Shown in pieces: positions 1-9,787 of a DNA stretch of 64,000 bases. Position 1 is the first letter of the stretch; the number at the start of each line of letters is the position of its first letter. The translations under genes and the position numbers were made by a program. Below the pieces are notes generated by a model. That model saw nothing but the letters and a program-made list of their open reading frames with translations, was not told where the DNA came from and did not search any database. The DNA comes from Neisseria weaveri (GTDB lineage Bacteria; Pseudomonadota; Gammaproteobacteria; Burkholderiales; Neisseriaceae), in the NCBI RefSeq assembly GCF_900638685.1, contig NZ_LR134533.1, positions 1,488,001-1,552,000 of the forward strand, given 5' to 3'.

Positions 1-1541
1 ACCAAACCAGCAGGGAAGAAGAAGAACATTACCGAGAAAATCACCGGCATAATCTTCATCATTTTGGCCTGCATAGGATCGGTTGGCGGAGGGTTCAAAG
101 CCGTTTGGATAAACATGGTGGCAGCCATGATGATGGGCAGGATAAACCAAGGGTCGGTACGGCTTAAGTCGGTAATCCAGCCGATCCATGGGGCTTGGCG
201 CAATTCTACGGATGAGAAAATCGCCCAATACAAACCGATGAATACCGGAATTTGCAGCAGCATAGGCAGGCAGCCGCCCAAAGGATTGATTTTTTCATCA
301 CGGTAAAGCTGCATCATGGCTTGCTGCATTGCCATGCGGTCATCGCCGTATTTTTCCTTCAAAGCCTGCAGGCGCGGAGCAACGGCACGCATCTTGGCCA
401 TAGAGCGGTAAGAGGCGTTGGTCAGCGGATAGAAAACGGCTTTAACAATGATGGTCAGCAAAACAATGGCCCAGCCCCAGTTGCCTACCAAGTCGTGCAA
501 TTTGTTTAGCAGCCAGAAAAGCGGTGAAGCAAAAATATGTACTTTGCCGTAGTCTTTAGCCAATTGCAGATTGTCTGCCACATTGCTGATGATGTCGGTT
601 GTTTGCGGGCCGGCATATAGGGTAACGGGGAAAGATAGTTTGCCTTCGCTCTGAATGGCGGGTAGCGGAACACGCACATCGGCAGAATAAAGTTTGTCTT
701 CGCGACGTTTCAGATCGATTTGGCAAGCGCCCGCTTCACAGATGGTTTTGCCGTCTTTGGGCTGTAAAATCCAAGTAGCCATAAAATGGTGTTGGATCAT
801 GCCTAACCAGCCGCTGTCGGTTTTACGTACATATTCGGCTTGATCGCGTCCGGATTCAAAGTCATCGTCCAGATCGCCGAAAGGTACTTTTTCAAACTCG
901 CCTTGAGGTGTGTAAACCACAGGACCGGAATAAGTATGGGTGAAGTAGCCTTCGCCGTCCGGCTTGCTTTGATCGCGTAAAATCCGGTATAAGCCGCTTA
1001 ATTGAACGGGTTGGCCGCTTTGGTTGGTAATATCGAAGCGTACGTTTACAACGTAGCTGTTTTTGGTAAACGTATAAACTTTGTCGATATTCAAGCCGTT
1101 ATCGGTTTGTGCGCTGAGACGTACTTCGACTTGATCGCCATTTAAGGTGTATTGTTTTTGCGGTGCGGAAAACGAAATATTTTTCAATATGTTAATACCG
1201 TTGGCGTTCAATAACTCAGATTGGGCGATGTAGGTGTAATCTTTGTTGTCGTTAAACAAAACGAAGTTTTTACTTTCATCGTCGGACGAGCTGTATTTCA
1301 GCAAGGTCAATTGACGTAAATCACCGCTTTTTTCGTCAATAACGGCTTTTACCGTATCGGTAATCACGGTAACCGGTACGGCTGTTTCCAGGGGGGATGA
1401 GGCTTGTGCGGGTGCTGCCGCAGTTGCGGTCTGTGCAGCTTGTTGCGCCGGTGTCGGCTTAGGTGTCGGGAAAAGTTGCTCCCAACCTAACAAAATCACC
1501 AGTGCAACGGCGAAAAAAGCCGTTAAGCGTTTTAAGTCCAT
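1..1541 (-). CDS. yidC: Membrane protein insertase YidC (3' end beyond the window)
   Basis: YidC inserts and folds inner-membrane proteins, alone or with SecYEG. The visible part starts at the ATG at 1541 and opens with MDLKRLTAFFAVALVI, a first membrane anchor, followed by a Pro/Ala/Gln-rich linker and then the large periplasmic beta domain. The hydrophobic core encoded towards position 1 is the beginning of the conserved five-helix insertase region; the C-terminus lies outside the window. A purine-rich AGGAAACC precedes the start. The order rpmH-rnpA-yidD-yidC is the standard bacterial arrangement, which supports the assignment independently of sequence similarity. Confidence 0.95.
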   Translation of the reverse strand, partial: MDLKRLTAFFAVALVILLGWEQLFPTPKPTPAQQAAQTATAAAPAQASSPLETAVPVTVITDTVKAVIDEKSGDLRQLTLLKYSSSDDESKNFVLFNDNKDYTYIAQSELLNANGINILKNISFSAPQKQYTLNGDQVEVRLSAQTDNGLNIDKVYTFTKNSYVVNVRFDITNQSGQPVQLSGLYRILRDQSKPDGEGYFTHTYSGPVVYTPQGEFEKVPFGDLDDDFESGRDQAEYVRKTDSGWLGMIQHHFMATWILQPKDGKTICEAGACQIDLKRREDKLYSADVRVPLPAIQSEGKLSFPVTLYAGPQTTDIISNVADNLQLAKDYGKVHIFASPLFWLLNKLHDLVGNWGWAIVLLTIIVKAVFYPLTNASYRSMAKMRAVAPRLQALKEKYGDDRMAMQQAMMQLYRDEKINPLGGCLPMLLQIPVFIGLYWAIFSSVELRQAPWIGWITDLSRTDPWFILPIIMAATMFIQTALNPPPTDPMQAKMMKIMPVIFSVMFFFFPAGL

Positions 1542-1655
1542 ATAAGGTTTCCTAATGGATGGTGTTTAATTAAAAGCTGAAAATGCTTGATTTCAGACGG
1601 CATTATATACAAACCGAATGAAAGCGGCAGGAATTCTTTAAAGTACAGGTTGCGG

Positions 1656-1868
1656 TCAGGGTACCGGGTCGTGTCCGCTGCCGCCGAAAGGATGGCAGCG
1701 TCCAATGCGTTTGGCTGCGAGCCAGCCGCCTTTCAATGCACCGTATTTTTTTACGGCTTCTACTGCATATTGCGAGCAGGTTGGCGTGTATCTGCATCTG
1801 GGCGGGAGCATGGGGCTGATGGCATATTGGTAAAGGCGTATCAGGCCGAGTAGGATTTTTGCCAACAT
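1656..1868 (-). CDS. yidD: Membrane protein insertion efficiency factor YidD
   Basis: This 70-residue protein has the YidD hallmarks: an amphipathic N-terminus, the [14 protein letters not shown] block carrying two cysteines, and the C-terminal [13 protein letters not shown] signature. YidD is a small membrane-associated protein that helps YidC-dependent insertion; its exact activity is not settled. It sits directly downstream of rnpA (3 bases between the two) and upstream of yidC, as in most bacteria. Length and start agree with the family. Confidence 0.93.
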   Translation of the reverse strand: MLAKILLGLIRLYQYAISPMLPPRCRYTPTCSQYAVEAVKKYGALKGGWLAAKRIGRCHPFGGSGHDPVP

Positions 1869-1871
1869 GAT

Positions 1872-2210
1872 TTAAGGTTTCTCCATCAATTGCTTCAGTT
1901 GTTCCCTGACCTCGGCCGCAGTGTGTGGCTCGAAAGGCCGGATAACTCTGACGATGTAGTCTTGATGGGGCAGTTTGTGCTTTCGGGTTCGAAACCATTC
2001 CCGAATCACGCGTTTCATGTAGTTTCTGGCATTGGCACGTTTGGCGGTTTTTTTGCTGACAACCAACCCCAATCTCGGATGTCCCAGTTGATTGTCGCCG
2101 CTGTTGAATACCTGTAGAAAAGAACGGCTCCGTCGCTTTTTCAATGCAAAAACGGATGAAAAATCATCCGTTTTTAATAAGCGGTACTGCTTGCTGAAAC
2201 CGTTGTCCAA
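1872..2210 (-). CDS. rnpA: Ribonuclease P protein component
   Basis: RnpA is the basic protein subunit of RNase P, which matures the 5' ends of tRNAs together with the rnpB RNA. The 112-residue product is rich in Lys and Arg, begins with the typical [13 protein letters not shown] segment and carries the central RNA-binding helix [16 protein letters not shown], a version of the RNR motif in which the usual second basic residues are partly replaced. Its ATG lies one base after the rpmH stop codon, so the two are almost certainly cotranscribed and translationally coupled. Confidence 0.95.
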   Translation of the reverse strand: MDNGFSKQYRLLKTDDFSSVFALKKRRSRSFLQVFNSGDNQLGHPRLGLVVSKKTAKRANARNYMKRVIREWFRTRKHKLPHQDYIVRVIRPFEPHTAAEVREQLKQLMEKP

Positions 2211-2211
2211 C

Positions 2212-2346
2212 TTATACAGCCAAGCGTTTACGGCCCTTGGCGCGACGTGCTGCCAAAACAGCGCGGCCGCCGCGGGTTTTAGAGCGAACCAAGAAGCCGT
2301 GAGTGCGTTTGCGACGGGTAACTGAAGGTTGATAAGTGCGTTTCAT
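2212..2346 (-). CDS. rpmH: 50S ribosomal protein L34
   Basis: A 44-codon frame from the ATG at 2346 to the TAA at 2212 encodes [18 protein letters not shown] and ends in GRKRLAV, a full match to the L34 pattern (highly basic, KRTxQPS start, [15 protein letters not shown] core). L34 is a small protein of the large ribosomal subunit. It is the first gene of the leftward rpmH-rnpA-yidD-yidC cluster and faces dnaA across the putative origin region. Confidence 0.97.
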   Translation of the reverse strand: MKRTYQPSVTRRKRTHGFLVRSKTRGGRAVLAARRAKGRKRLAV

Positions 2347-2620
2347 GTCTGTTTCCTAAAATTTGTCTAAAAATCAAACCGTAAATTACACCTTAATTTA
2401 TTCTTTTTGTCAATAAATATCAGTTTGGCCGGCTTGCGGAGCCGGTGCCGTTGTAAGTCGGTAACATTGTTGTTGATAATGGCAGTTGTGGATAATTTTG
2501 GGTATAATCGCGCCAGCAGTATTGCCATATGCCGTATTCAGGCTGTAGCGGTTTGTAACCGTCTCGAGGCTATGTTCAAATCCAAACCATCTTTTAAAAA
2601 TATATCGAGCTAGCGATTCC
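2347..2620. other. dnaA upstream region with DnaA boxes, candidate oriC
   Basis: The 274 bases between the divergent rpmH and dnaA genes contain a perfect DnaA box, TGTGGATAA at 2487-2495 (TTATCCACA on the other strand), and a one-mismatch copy, TGTTGATAA at 2471-2479. The stretch from about 2350 to 2415 is AT-rich and could serve as an unwinding element. Gene order is that of a classical replication origin. Two boxes are few for an origin, so this may only be the dnaA control region with oriC elsewhere. Confidence 0.5.
2467..2496 (+). promoter_or_regulatory. Possible dnaA promoter overlapping DnaA boxes
   Basis: TTGTTG (2467-2472) and GATAAT (2491-2496) are separated by 18 bases and could form a sigma-70 promoter; an alternative -10, TATAAT, lies at 2503-2508 but lacks a well-spaced -35. 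Both DnaA boxes fall inside this element, as expected if DnaA represses its own gene. This is inferred from spacing and consensus only. Confidence 0.35.
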
Positions 2621-4243
2621 ATGACCCTTGCTGAATTTTGGCCCCTGTGCCTGCGCAGACTTTCCGATACTTTGACACAGCAGCAGTTTAAAAACTGGAT
2701 TGCTCCGCTTACTGTTGGAGAAGAAAACGGTATTTGGGTGATTTACGCCAAAAATCAGTTTGCCTGCAATATGGTGAAAAATCAGTTTGCTAATGCGATT
2801 GAATCGGTAAAAGGTGAGTTGGCTGCCGGCCATGTGCCGTTGGTATTTAAAATCGGTGTCGGTAAGGTATTCGAGATGGCCGCCGAATCTGCTGCCGAAA
2901 AGTCTTCGGGGGGCGTTCATACTCGGCCTGAAGATGGGGGCGGGTCTGTTGGGATTGCAAAAACGGTTGATCCTGCATCGGTTCCGGAAAGCAAGCCTGA
3001 ATCCGCTTCTGCGAAAGATAAAGATCAAACAGAGGCTGCGGAAGTGGTGCGGGTAGTTGATCAGCCGTTATCGGGTAACAAGAAAACTGTTCAAGATATC
3101 TTGGCAAAACATTTGAATAAACTGCCTCCGGAGATTCAGAATAAGAATAGGCCGTCTGAAAATAAGACGGCCTCAAAGCCGCAGGCTGAAGCGGCTGAAG
3201 AAAAGAAGGAGCAGCGTTACCAACAAACCAACCTTGCTCCCGACTATACCTTTGAAACTTTGGTTGAAGGTAAAGGCAACCACTTGGCTGCCGCTGCGGC
3301 TAAGTCGATTGCGGAGAAGCCCGGGCAGAATTACAACCCGTTTTTCTTATATGGCAGTACCGGTTTGGGTAAAACGCATTTGGTGCAAGCCATCGGTAAC
3401 GAATTGTTGAAAAACAAGCCCAATGCAAAAGTGAGATACATGCATTCGGATGACTATATCCGCAGCTTTATGAATGCGGTGCGCACGAATTCCTATGATG
3501 TATTCAAACAGCAGTATAAACAGTACGATTTGCTGATTATTGACGATATTCAGTTTATCAAAGGCAAAGACCGTACTATGGAAGAGTTTTTCTATCTGTA
3601 TAACCACTTCCATAATGAAAAAAAACAGTTGATTTTGACTTGCGATGTGTTGCCTACCAAGATCGAAGACATGGACGACCGTTTGAAGTCGCGTTTTTCT
3701 TGGGGTTTGACTTTGGAGCTGGAGCCGCCGGAACTGGAAATGCGGGTGGCGATTTTGCAGAAGAAAGCCGAAGCAGCCGGCGTCAACCTCAACGAAGATG
3801 CCGCTTTCTTTATTGCCAACCTGATTCGTTCGAATGTGCGCGAATTGGAAGGTGCGTTTAACCGGGTCAGTGCCAGCAGCCGCTTTTTAGGCAAAGAGAT
3901 TGATATAGATTTGGCAAGAAATTCTTTGCAGGATATTGTTGCAAACTCATATAAAGTGATTACCGCAGATTTGATTATTGATGCGACGGCCAAATATTAC
4001 CGGGTAAAAATCAGTGATATACTCGGCAAAAAGCGTACGCGTAACATTGCGCGTCCCCGTCAAGTGGCCATGAGCCTGACCAAAGAATTGACCAATTTGA
4101 GTCTGCCGTCCATCGGCGATGCCTTCGGCGGGCGAGACCATACGACCATCATGCACGGTATTAAGGCGGTTGCCAAGTTGCGTGAAGAAGATCCGGAGCT
4201 GGCTCAGGATTACGAGAAATTGTTGATTATTATCCAGAATTAA
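2621..4243 (+). CDS. dnaA: Chromosomal replication initiator DnaA
   Basis: DnaA binds DnaA boxes at oriC, opens the duplex and loads the helicase. The 540-residue product has domain I at the start (FWPLCLRRLSDTLTQQQFKNWI), a long low-complexity linker (domain II, about residues 90-205), the AAA+ domain with Walker A GSTGLGKTH and Walker B LLIIDDIQF, and the C-terminal helix-turn-helix with the GGRDHTTIMHG signature. It is longer than the roughly 470-residue enterobacterial proteins, the extra length lying in domain II. That linker contains an in-frame uptake sequence at 3149-3160. dnaN follows after 20 bases. Confidence 0.98.
   Translation: MTLAEFWPLCLRRLSDTLTQQQFKNWIAPLTVGEENGIWVIYAKNQFACNMVKNQFANAIESVKGELAAGHVPLVFKIGVGKVFEMAAESAAEKSSGGVHTRPEDGGGSVGIAKTVDPASVPESKPESASAKDKDQTEAAEVVRVVDQPLSGNKKTVQDILAKHLNKLPPEIQNKNRPSENKTASKPQAEAAEEKKEQRYQQTNLAPDYTFETLVEGKGNHLAAAAAKSIAEKPGQNYNPFFLYGSTGLGKTHLVQAIGNELLKNKPNAKVRYMHSDDYIRSFMNAVRTNSYDVFKQQYKQYDLLIIDDIQFIKGKDRTMEEFFYLYNHFHNEKKQLILTCDVLPTKIEDMDDRLKSRFSWGLTLELEPPELEMRVAILQKKAEAAGVNLNEDAAFFIANLIRSNVRELEGAFNRVSASSRFLGKEIDIDLARNSLQDIVANSYKVITADLIIDATAKYYRVKISDILGKKRTRNIARPRQVAMSLTKELTNLSLPSIGDAFGGRDHTTIMHGIKAVAKLREEDPELAQDYEKLLIIIQN
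3149..3173 (+). repeat. Uptake sequence hairpin inside dnaA
   Basis: A full AGGCCGTCTGAA (3149-3160) is followed after its first nine bases by a 7-base loop and the reverse complement AGACGGCCT (3165-3173), giving a perfect 9-bp stem within the coding sequence. It is in frame and encodes RPSENKTAS, residues 177-185, in the flexible domain II linker where such an insertion would be tolerated. Confidence 0.85.
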
Positions 4244-4263
4244 TTTATTCCTAAGGAATCAAT

Positions 4264-5367
4264 ATGTTGATTTTACAAGCAGAACGGGATGCTTTACTGA
4301 AACCTTTGCAGGCCGTTACCGGTATTGTCGAGCGCCGTCATACGCTGCCGATTTTATCCAATGTTTTGATTGAGAGCGTACACGGACAAACCAATATTTT
4401 GGCTACCGACTTGGAAATCCAAATCAACACGCACGGTCCGGCAACCGATAGCGAAAATTTCCGTATCACGACCAATGCCAAGAAGCTGCAAGATATTTTG
4501 CGTGCCCTGCCCGACGGTATGCCGGTTTCTTTGGATTGGGCGCAAAACCGTTTGACGCTGAAGGCAGGTAAATCCCGTTTTGCCTTGCAAACGCTGCCGG
4601 CGGAAGATTTTCCGCTGATGAGTGTGGGTGAAGAAGTGAGCGTAGCATTTTCTTTGCCGCAAGAGGCATTCAAGCATATGCTGTCTCAAGTCCAATACAG
4701 CATGGCGGTTCAGGATATCCGTTATTATTTGAACGGTTTGCTGATGCAGGCGGAAGGCAATCAATTGCGTTTGGTGGCAACGGACGGACACCGTTTGGCT
4801 GTTTCTTGTGCAACGATTGATGCGGAGCTGCCTAAGGCCGAAGTGATTTTGCCGCGTAAAACCGTGTTGGAACTGTTTAAGCTGCTGAACCATCCGAGTG
4901 AGCCTGTAACGGTTGAATTATTGGATAACCAAGTGCGTTTCCGCTGCAACGACATTGTTGTCGTGAGTAAGGTGGTAGACGGTAAATTCCCCGATTTCAA
5001 CCGCGTGATTCCTTTGGATAACGATAAGATTTTCTTGGTGAACCGTACCCAATTGTTGGGTGCGTTGGAGCGTGCGGCAATTTTGGCAAACGAAAAATTC
5101 CGCGGTGCGCGCTTGCATATCCGCCCGGGTTTGTTGAGCGTGGTGTGCAGTAACAATGAGCAGGAAGAGGCGCGTGAGGAGCTGGAAATCGCTTATCAAG
5201 GAGCGGAATTGGAAGTCGGCTTCAATATCGGTTATTTGATGGATGTGTTGAGAAACGTACACGTTGAGGATATGCAGTTGGCTTTCGGTGATGCTAACCG
5301 TTCGACCCTGTTTACGATTCCGAATAATCCCGATTTCAAATATATCGTGATGCCGATGCGCATTTGA
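4264..5367 (+). CDS. dnaN: DNA polymerase III beta sliding clamp
   Basis: The 367-residue product is the ring-shaped processivity clamp that tethers polymerase III to DNA. It has the normal beta-clamp length, starts MLILQAERDALLKPLQ, and shows family blocks such as RRHTLPILSNVLIE near the N-terminus, RLVATDGHRLA in the middle domain and the C-terminal YIVMPMRI tail that forms part of the partner-binding pocket. It lies 20 bases downstream of dnaA in the same direction, with AAGGA before the ATG, so the two form an operon. Confidence 0.98.
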   Translation: MLILQAERDALLKPLQAVTGIVERRHTLPILSNVLIESVHGQTNILATDLEIQINTHGPATDSENFRITTNAKKLQDILRALPDGMPVSLDWAQNRLTLKAGKSRFALQTLPAEDFPLMSVGEEVSVAFSLPQEAFKHMLSQVQYSMAVQDIRYYLNGLLMQAEGNQLRLVATDGHRLAVSCATIDAELPKAEVILPRKTVLELFKLLNHPSEPVTVELLDNQVRFRCNDIVVVSKVVDGKFPDFNRVIPLDNDKIFLVNRTQLLGALERAAILANEKFRGARLHIRPGLLSVVCSNNEQEEAREELEIAYQGAELEVGFNIGYLMDVLRNVHVEDMQLAFGDANRSTLFTIPNNPDFKYIVMPMRI

Positions 5368-5469
5368 CACAGAAACGGCAAGCAGTATTACAAACGGCAT
5401 TGTTTGGCGGCAATGCCGTTTTTGTATGGTTTTGTCTGTTTTGACGGGAAAAGCGGATTAGGCAATAGA

Positions 5470-5511
5470 AAAGGCCGTCTGAAATTTTTGCTGATTTTTC
5501 AGACGGCCTTT
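5470..5511. terminator. Paired-DUS bidirectional terminator after dnaN
   Basis: Facing uptake sequences AAGGCCGTCTGAAA and TTTCAGACGGCCTT make a perfect 14-bp stem around a short loop. It sits between the convergent dnaN and PhoD-like genes and can serve both strands. Confidence 0.75.
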
Positions 5512-5598
5512 GGGAACCGGCATTCTTATTTATCCTGTTTGTGCTGTCGGATAAGATATTGGAATGTAACTGTCGGTTATGGTTGCCGTGGGCTTGGA

Positions 5599-7344
5599 CT
5601 AGCGTTTCAGCGAGTCAATGGCCAATAGATGGTTGGTAAACGTGTCTTTTGTTTCGCAACGCCAGCTTGCCCATAGTTTGCGGCCGTTCGGGTTGCTATC
5701 CAGCTCCAATGCCAGCCAGTTGCGTGCAGGCATGATGTAGCGGTTTGACCCGGGAAACAGCATCATTTCCGCTTCTAAATGAATATCGAGTTTTTGTTTT
5801 TTCTTTGCCAGAGTATTCAGCATTTGGCAAAACAGCCGTTCCATCACCGATACCAGCGAAGGGTGGACGATAGCGCTGGAGGTGAGTTGCTGTATTTGGG
5901 TGGTGCAGTCGCAGTTGCTCAAATCGGTGCGGTTGACTACGCCCCAAGCGGCAACGTGCACGTCGCCGGACAGTACGGTAACGCGCAGCTGTTTGTCTTG
6001 TGCTGTTTTAAACAGGTTTTCAATCAAACGTTTACGCTCGCCTTCGTGGTCGTCGTTGGTCCAATGGTCTTTTAGGTCGTCGGCACTGCTGTCGAGTACG
6101 TGATCATAGCCGAGATTGTCCATTAGGATTTCGGCTAAAGATAATTTGGGGTGCATCACCGGAACGGACGATACAAACAGCAGGTGGCGGTCGTTCGGGT
6201 AGGCGGGGATTTCTGAAGACAGCCATTTCTGCATGGCTTTCCAGGTAGAAGGCCCCATAATTTGGCGGTGGGAGCGCTCGGTGCGTAAGTCGGACACCAA
6301 TAGGCTGACCGGTCCGATGTTGTGACCGAATGAGAATCCGGGTTGGTTGTCGAATAGCGGCAGAGCCAATTTGTCGGATTTCAGTACGTCTGACCATTTG
6401 ATCGGCTCGAAAATCGGGTCGTCGATTTGCATATTGAGATCGCTGCGCAATTTCAATTCGGGCAATTGGTCGGCGGCCTGTTGCATTTGGAAAGTCCAGA
6501 ATGCGCGCCGTGCGTGGTAAAACAGGCGTTGGAATAAAGGGCTGCGCTGCATTTCCGGACTGTGCGAACCCCAGCCGTCGAAGATATCGTGGTCGTCCCA
6601 CATCATGATGGTGGGAATGCGTGCCATGCCGTGAGCGGAATCTAAGGTTTTTTTGTTCGAACCCCATGGGGCATGGTTGCTTGGCAGCCAGCGGTTGAGA
6701 TAGAAGTCGATATAGTAGTCTTCGATTTTCTTTTCCAAGGCCGCGCTGACGGTGTATTTCAATTGTTCTTTACGGGGGAGGCCGATCCATTTTTTCAGCA
6801 GTTTGATGTCTTCCCAAATCGGATCGAAGTAAATTTGGTCGCCACCCATCACCATTAGGTGAAAGCGTTGCAAGCCTTTATTGTGGGTGTGGGTTTCGTG
6901 CCAAAGCTGCTCTTTATCCAGACGGTAGTCTTTCGGACGGACGGTTTTATCGTGGTTGCAGAGTAAATCTTCCCAGACGGCATTTTCTCCTTTGATCAGC
7001 TTGCGGATGCCGTTGGCATCGGAGAAGCCGTTGCATGATAAGTAAACCATACGCGGTGCGTCACCGCGGGCGGGTACGGTGAAATGCCATGCTTCGTCAA
7101 TCCCGGCGATACGGTATTCTGCTTTGCGTTCTTCTTTTTGCTGTTTGCAGGATAAGTCGTAGCGTAGAAAGGCTTTGCCGCGGTGTTCCAATAAAATAGT
7201 GGGGGCGGATGTGGCTTTGCCGTCTAGGGTGATGATTGGAAATGGGGCATGGCTGTCAACGGCAATCAGGGCGGTGACTTTCCAGATGCCTTTTTCCGCG
7301 CCGCCGCGAAACGATAAAACCGGGCCGAGATAGAGTTTGGTCAT
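5599..7344 (-). CDS. PhoD-like metallophosphatase family protein
   Basis: The 581-residue protein has metallophosphoesterase signatures of the PhoD/alkaline phosphatase D group: GGDQIYFD (residues 168-174 region), MMWDDHDIFDG (247-257) and, near residue 455, SGDVHVAAWG, which supply the metal-binding Asp and His residues. PhoD enzymes hydrolyse phosphate mono- or diesters. Unlike exported PhoD proteins there is no Tat or Sec signal at the N-terminus, so it is probably cytoplasmic and its substrate is unknown. It is a single gene flanked by uptake-sequence hairpins, with its own 300-base upstream region. Confidence 0.8.
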   Translation of the reverse strand: MTKLYLGPVLSFRGGAEKGIWKVTALIAVDSHAPFPIITLDGKATSAPTILLEHRGKAFLRYDLSCKQQKEERKAEYRIAGIDEAWHFTVPARGDAPRMVYLSCNGFSDANGIRKLIKGENAVWEDLLCNHDKTVRPKDYRLDKEQLWHETHTHNKGLQRFHLMVMGGDQIYFDPIWEDIKLLKKWIGLPRKEQLKYTVSAALEKKIEDYYIDFYLNRWLPSNHAPWGSNKKTLDSAHGMARIPTIMMWDDHDIFDGWGSHSPEMQRSPLFQRLFYHARRAFWTFQMQQAADQLPELKLRSDLNMQIDDPIFEPIKWSDVLKSDKLALPLFDNQPGFSFGHNIGPVSLLVSDLRTERSHRQIMGPSTWKAMQKWLSSEIPAYPNDRHLLFVSSVPVMHPKLSLAEILMDNLGYDHVLDSSADDLKDHWTNDDHEGERKRLIENLFKTAQDKQLRVTVLSGDVHVAAWGVVNRTDLSNCDCTTQIQQLTSSAIVHPSLVSVMERLFCQMLNTLAKKKQKLDIHLEAEMMLFPGSNRYIMPARNWLALELDSNPNGRKLWASWRCETKDTFTNHLLAIDSLKR

Positions 7345-7650
7345 GTTGATTCCCTTGTAGAGTAAGTGTTAGCTGTTTTTTAGAGAGGCCGTCTGAAAAA
7401 TAAGGTATGGAAAAGGCTGCTGGTTGCCGAAAGCGGTTTATGTAGTGGTTTCCTGTTGTATCTATTTATAAATATTACTATTTTTTCAGGAAAGCTTATC
7501 TGATACAGGTTAAATAACAAACGGTTGCCGTTATGAGGGTCGGTTCATTCGGGCGGCATTTAATCTGTTTTTCGGGGAGTGTGCTGATTTTTCATATAAA
7601 AGGCCGTCTGAAAAAACAGACGGCCTTCCGGGTTGCTTTAAGGGAATGAA
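7345..7650. other. Intergenic region between the PhoD-like gene and pyrD
   Basis: These 306 bases hold a single uptake sequence near 7386, an AT-rich stretch at about 7440-7500 that probably contains the promoter of the leftward PhoD-like gene, and the pyrD terminator at 7600-7627. I see no coding potential or RNA gene. Confidence 0.6.
7600..7627 (-). terminator. Paired-DUS terminator after pyrD
   Basis: AAGGCCGTCTG and CAGACGGCCTT form a perfect 11-bp stem with a six-A loop just beyond the pyrD stop codon. On the pyrD strand the loop reads as six U. Confidence 0.7.
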
Positions 7651-8655
<1,005 letters not shown>

Positions 8656-8694
8656 GGCAGTTCTTTAATCGGTTGGGTTGAAAGAAAGGGAAAG

Positions 8695-8731
8695 AGGCCG
8701 TCTGAAAAAATCATTGATTTTCAGACGGCCT
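8695..8731 (-). terminator. Paired-DUS terminator after sppA
   Basis: Facing copies AGGCCGTCTGAAAA and TTTTCAGACGGCCT form a long stem between the sppA stop codon and the pyrD start. Confidence 0.7.
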
Positions 8732-8736
8732 TACGA

Positions 8737-9714
8737 TTACCAGATTTTATGGCTTTGCTCTTGGAAAACGCTGATCATGGCACTGCCTATGCGGCGGGTC
8801 AGGGTGCTGAACAGGTCTTCTTCCGGCGAATAGTTGATGAGTTCGGGCGCTTGGAATTCGTCGCGGGCAATGCTGTAAATATTGCCGTAGCCGTCAATCA
8901 GGCCGACTTCTTTGGCTTCTTTGCCGGTATAGATGCGGCCGCTGAAGATGTCGGGATTTTTCTTCTCGTCGATGGCTTTACCGCGGCCGGTTTTAACGGC
9001 GGTGATGAAGTTGTTGTGGATGTCTTGCAGCATTTTGTTCCAAATGGCGGTTTGTTCGGGGGTTTCCGGAGAGAACGGGTCGCCCATGCCTTTGTTGCTG
9101 CCTGCAATTTTCAGACGGCGTTTTACACCGAGCTTGTCCATCAGTCCGGTAACGTCGAAGCCGCCGCCGATAACGCCGATACTGCCGACAATGCTGGAAG
9201 GATCGGCATAGATTTTATCGGCTGCCGAAGCGATGTAGTAGCAGCCGGAAGCGCAGACATCTTCGGTAACGACATATAAAGGAGTATCGGGGTGCTGCTG
9301 TTTTAAAGTGCGGATTTCTTCAAATAGGATATTGGAAACCACAGGTGAGCCGCCCGGGCTGTCGGCGCGGAGAATAATGCCTTTTACGTCGGGATTTTCA
9401 TAGGCGGTGGTCAGGCTTTCGCGCAGGGTGGCGATTTGGTCTTCGTAGGGATTGCCGCCGATTTCGCCTTTGAGGTTAATCACGGCGGTGTGTTCGCCGT
9501 GCGGAATGTGTGCGTCGTTGCGGCCAGTTAGCGATACGAGGAACAGTAGAAACAGCACAACCCAAACGATACGCCAAAAATTGCGCCAACGGCGACGGCT
9601 GCGCTGCTCTTTATAGGATTCCAGCAGGGCTTCGCGCAGGGTGTCGCGTTCCCAGCTGTCGGGCGGGGTGCTTTGGGAAGGATTGTGTTGCGGTTGGGCG
9701 GAATGGTCTTGCAT
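8737..9714 (-). CDS. sppA: Signal peptide peptidase SppA-like protease (S49 family)
   Basis: This 325-residue S49 serine protease probably degrades leftover signal peptides in the inner membrane. A charged N-terminal tail is followed by one membrane helix (about residues 47-63), and the catalytic domain faces the periplasm. The candidate nucleophile is Ser156 in CASGCYYIASAADKIYA, and Lys208 lies 52 residues further on, the spacing of the Ser/Lys dyad in short SppA enzymes. It is the short, single-domain form rather than the tandem enterobacterial one. A possible close relative is SohB, which lacks this exact layout. Confidence 0.88.
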   Translation of the reverse strand: MQDHSAQPQHNPSQSTPPDSWERDTLREALLESYKEQRSRRRWRNFWRIVWVVLFLLFLVSLTGRNDAHIPHGEHTAVINLKGEIGGNPYEDQIATLRESLTTAYENPDVKGIILRADSPGGSPVVSNILFEEIRTLKQQHPDTPLYVVTEDVCASGCYYIASAADKIYADPSSIVGSIGVIGGGFDVTGLMDKLGVKRRLKIAGSNKGMGDPFSPETPEQTAIWNKMLQDIHNNFITAVKTGRGKAIDEKKNPDIFSGRIYTGKEAKEVGLIDGYGNIYSIARDEFQAPELINYSPEEDLFSTLTRRIGSAMISVFQEQSHKIW

Positions 9715-9787
9715 GATTTGTCTGTCTCTGTTCGGATGGGGCGGAGGCCGTCTGAAAAAAACGGCGGTTTGTTATCTTACCGTGATT

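Noticed and set aside
2905..2910. Run of six G in dnaA as a phase-variation tract
   Set aside because: It is short, lies in an essential gene, and slippage would be lethal.
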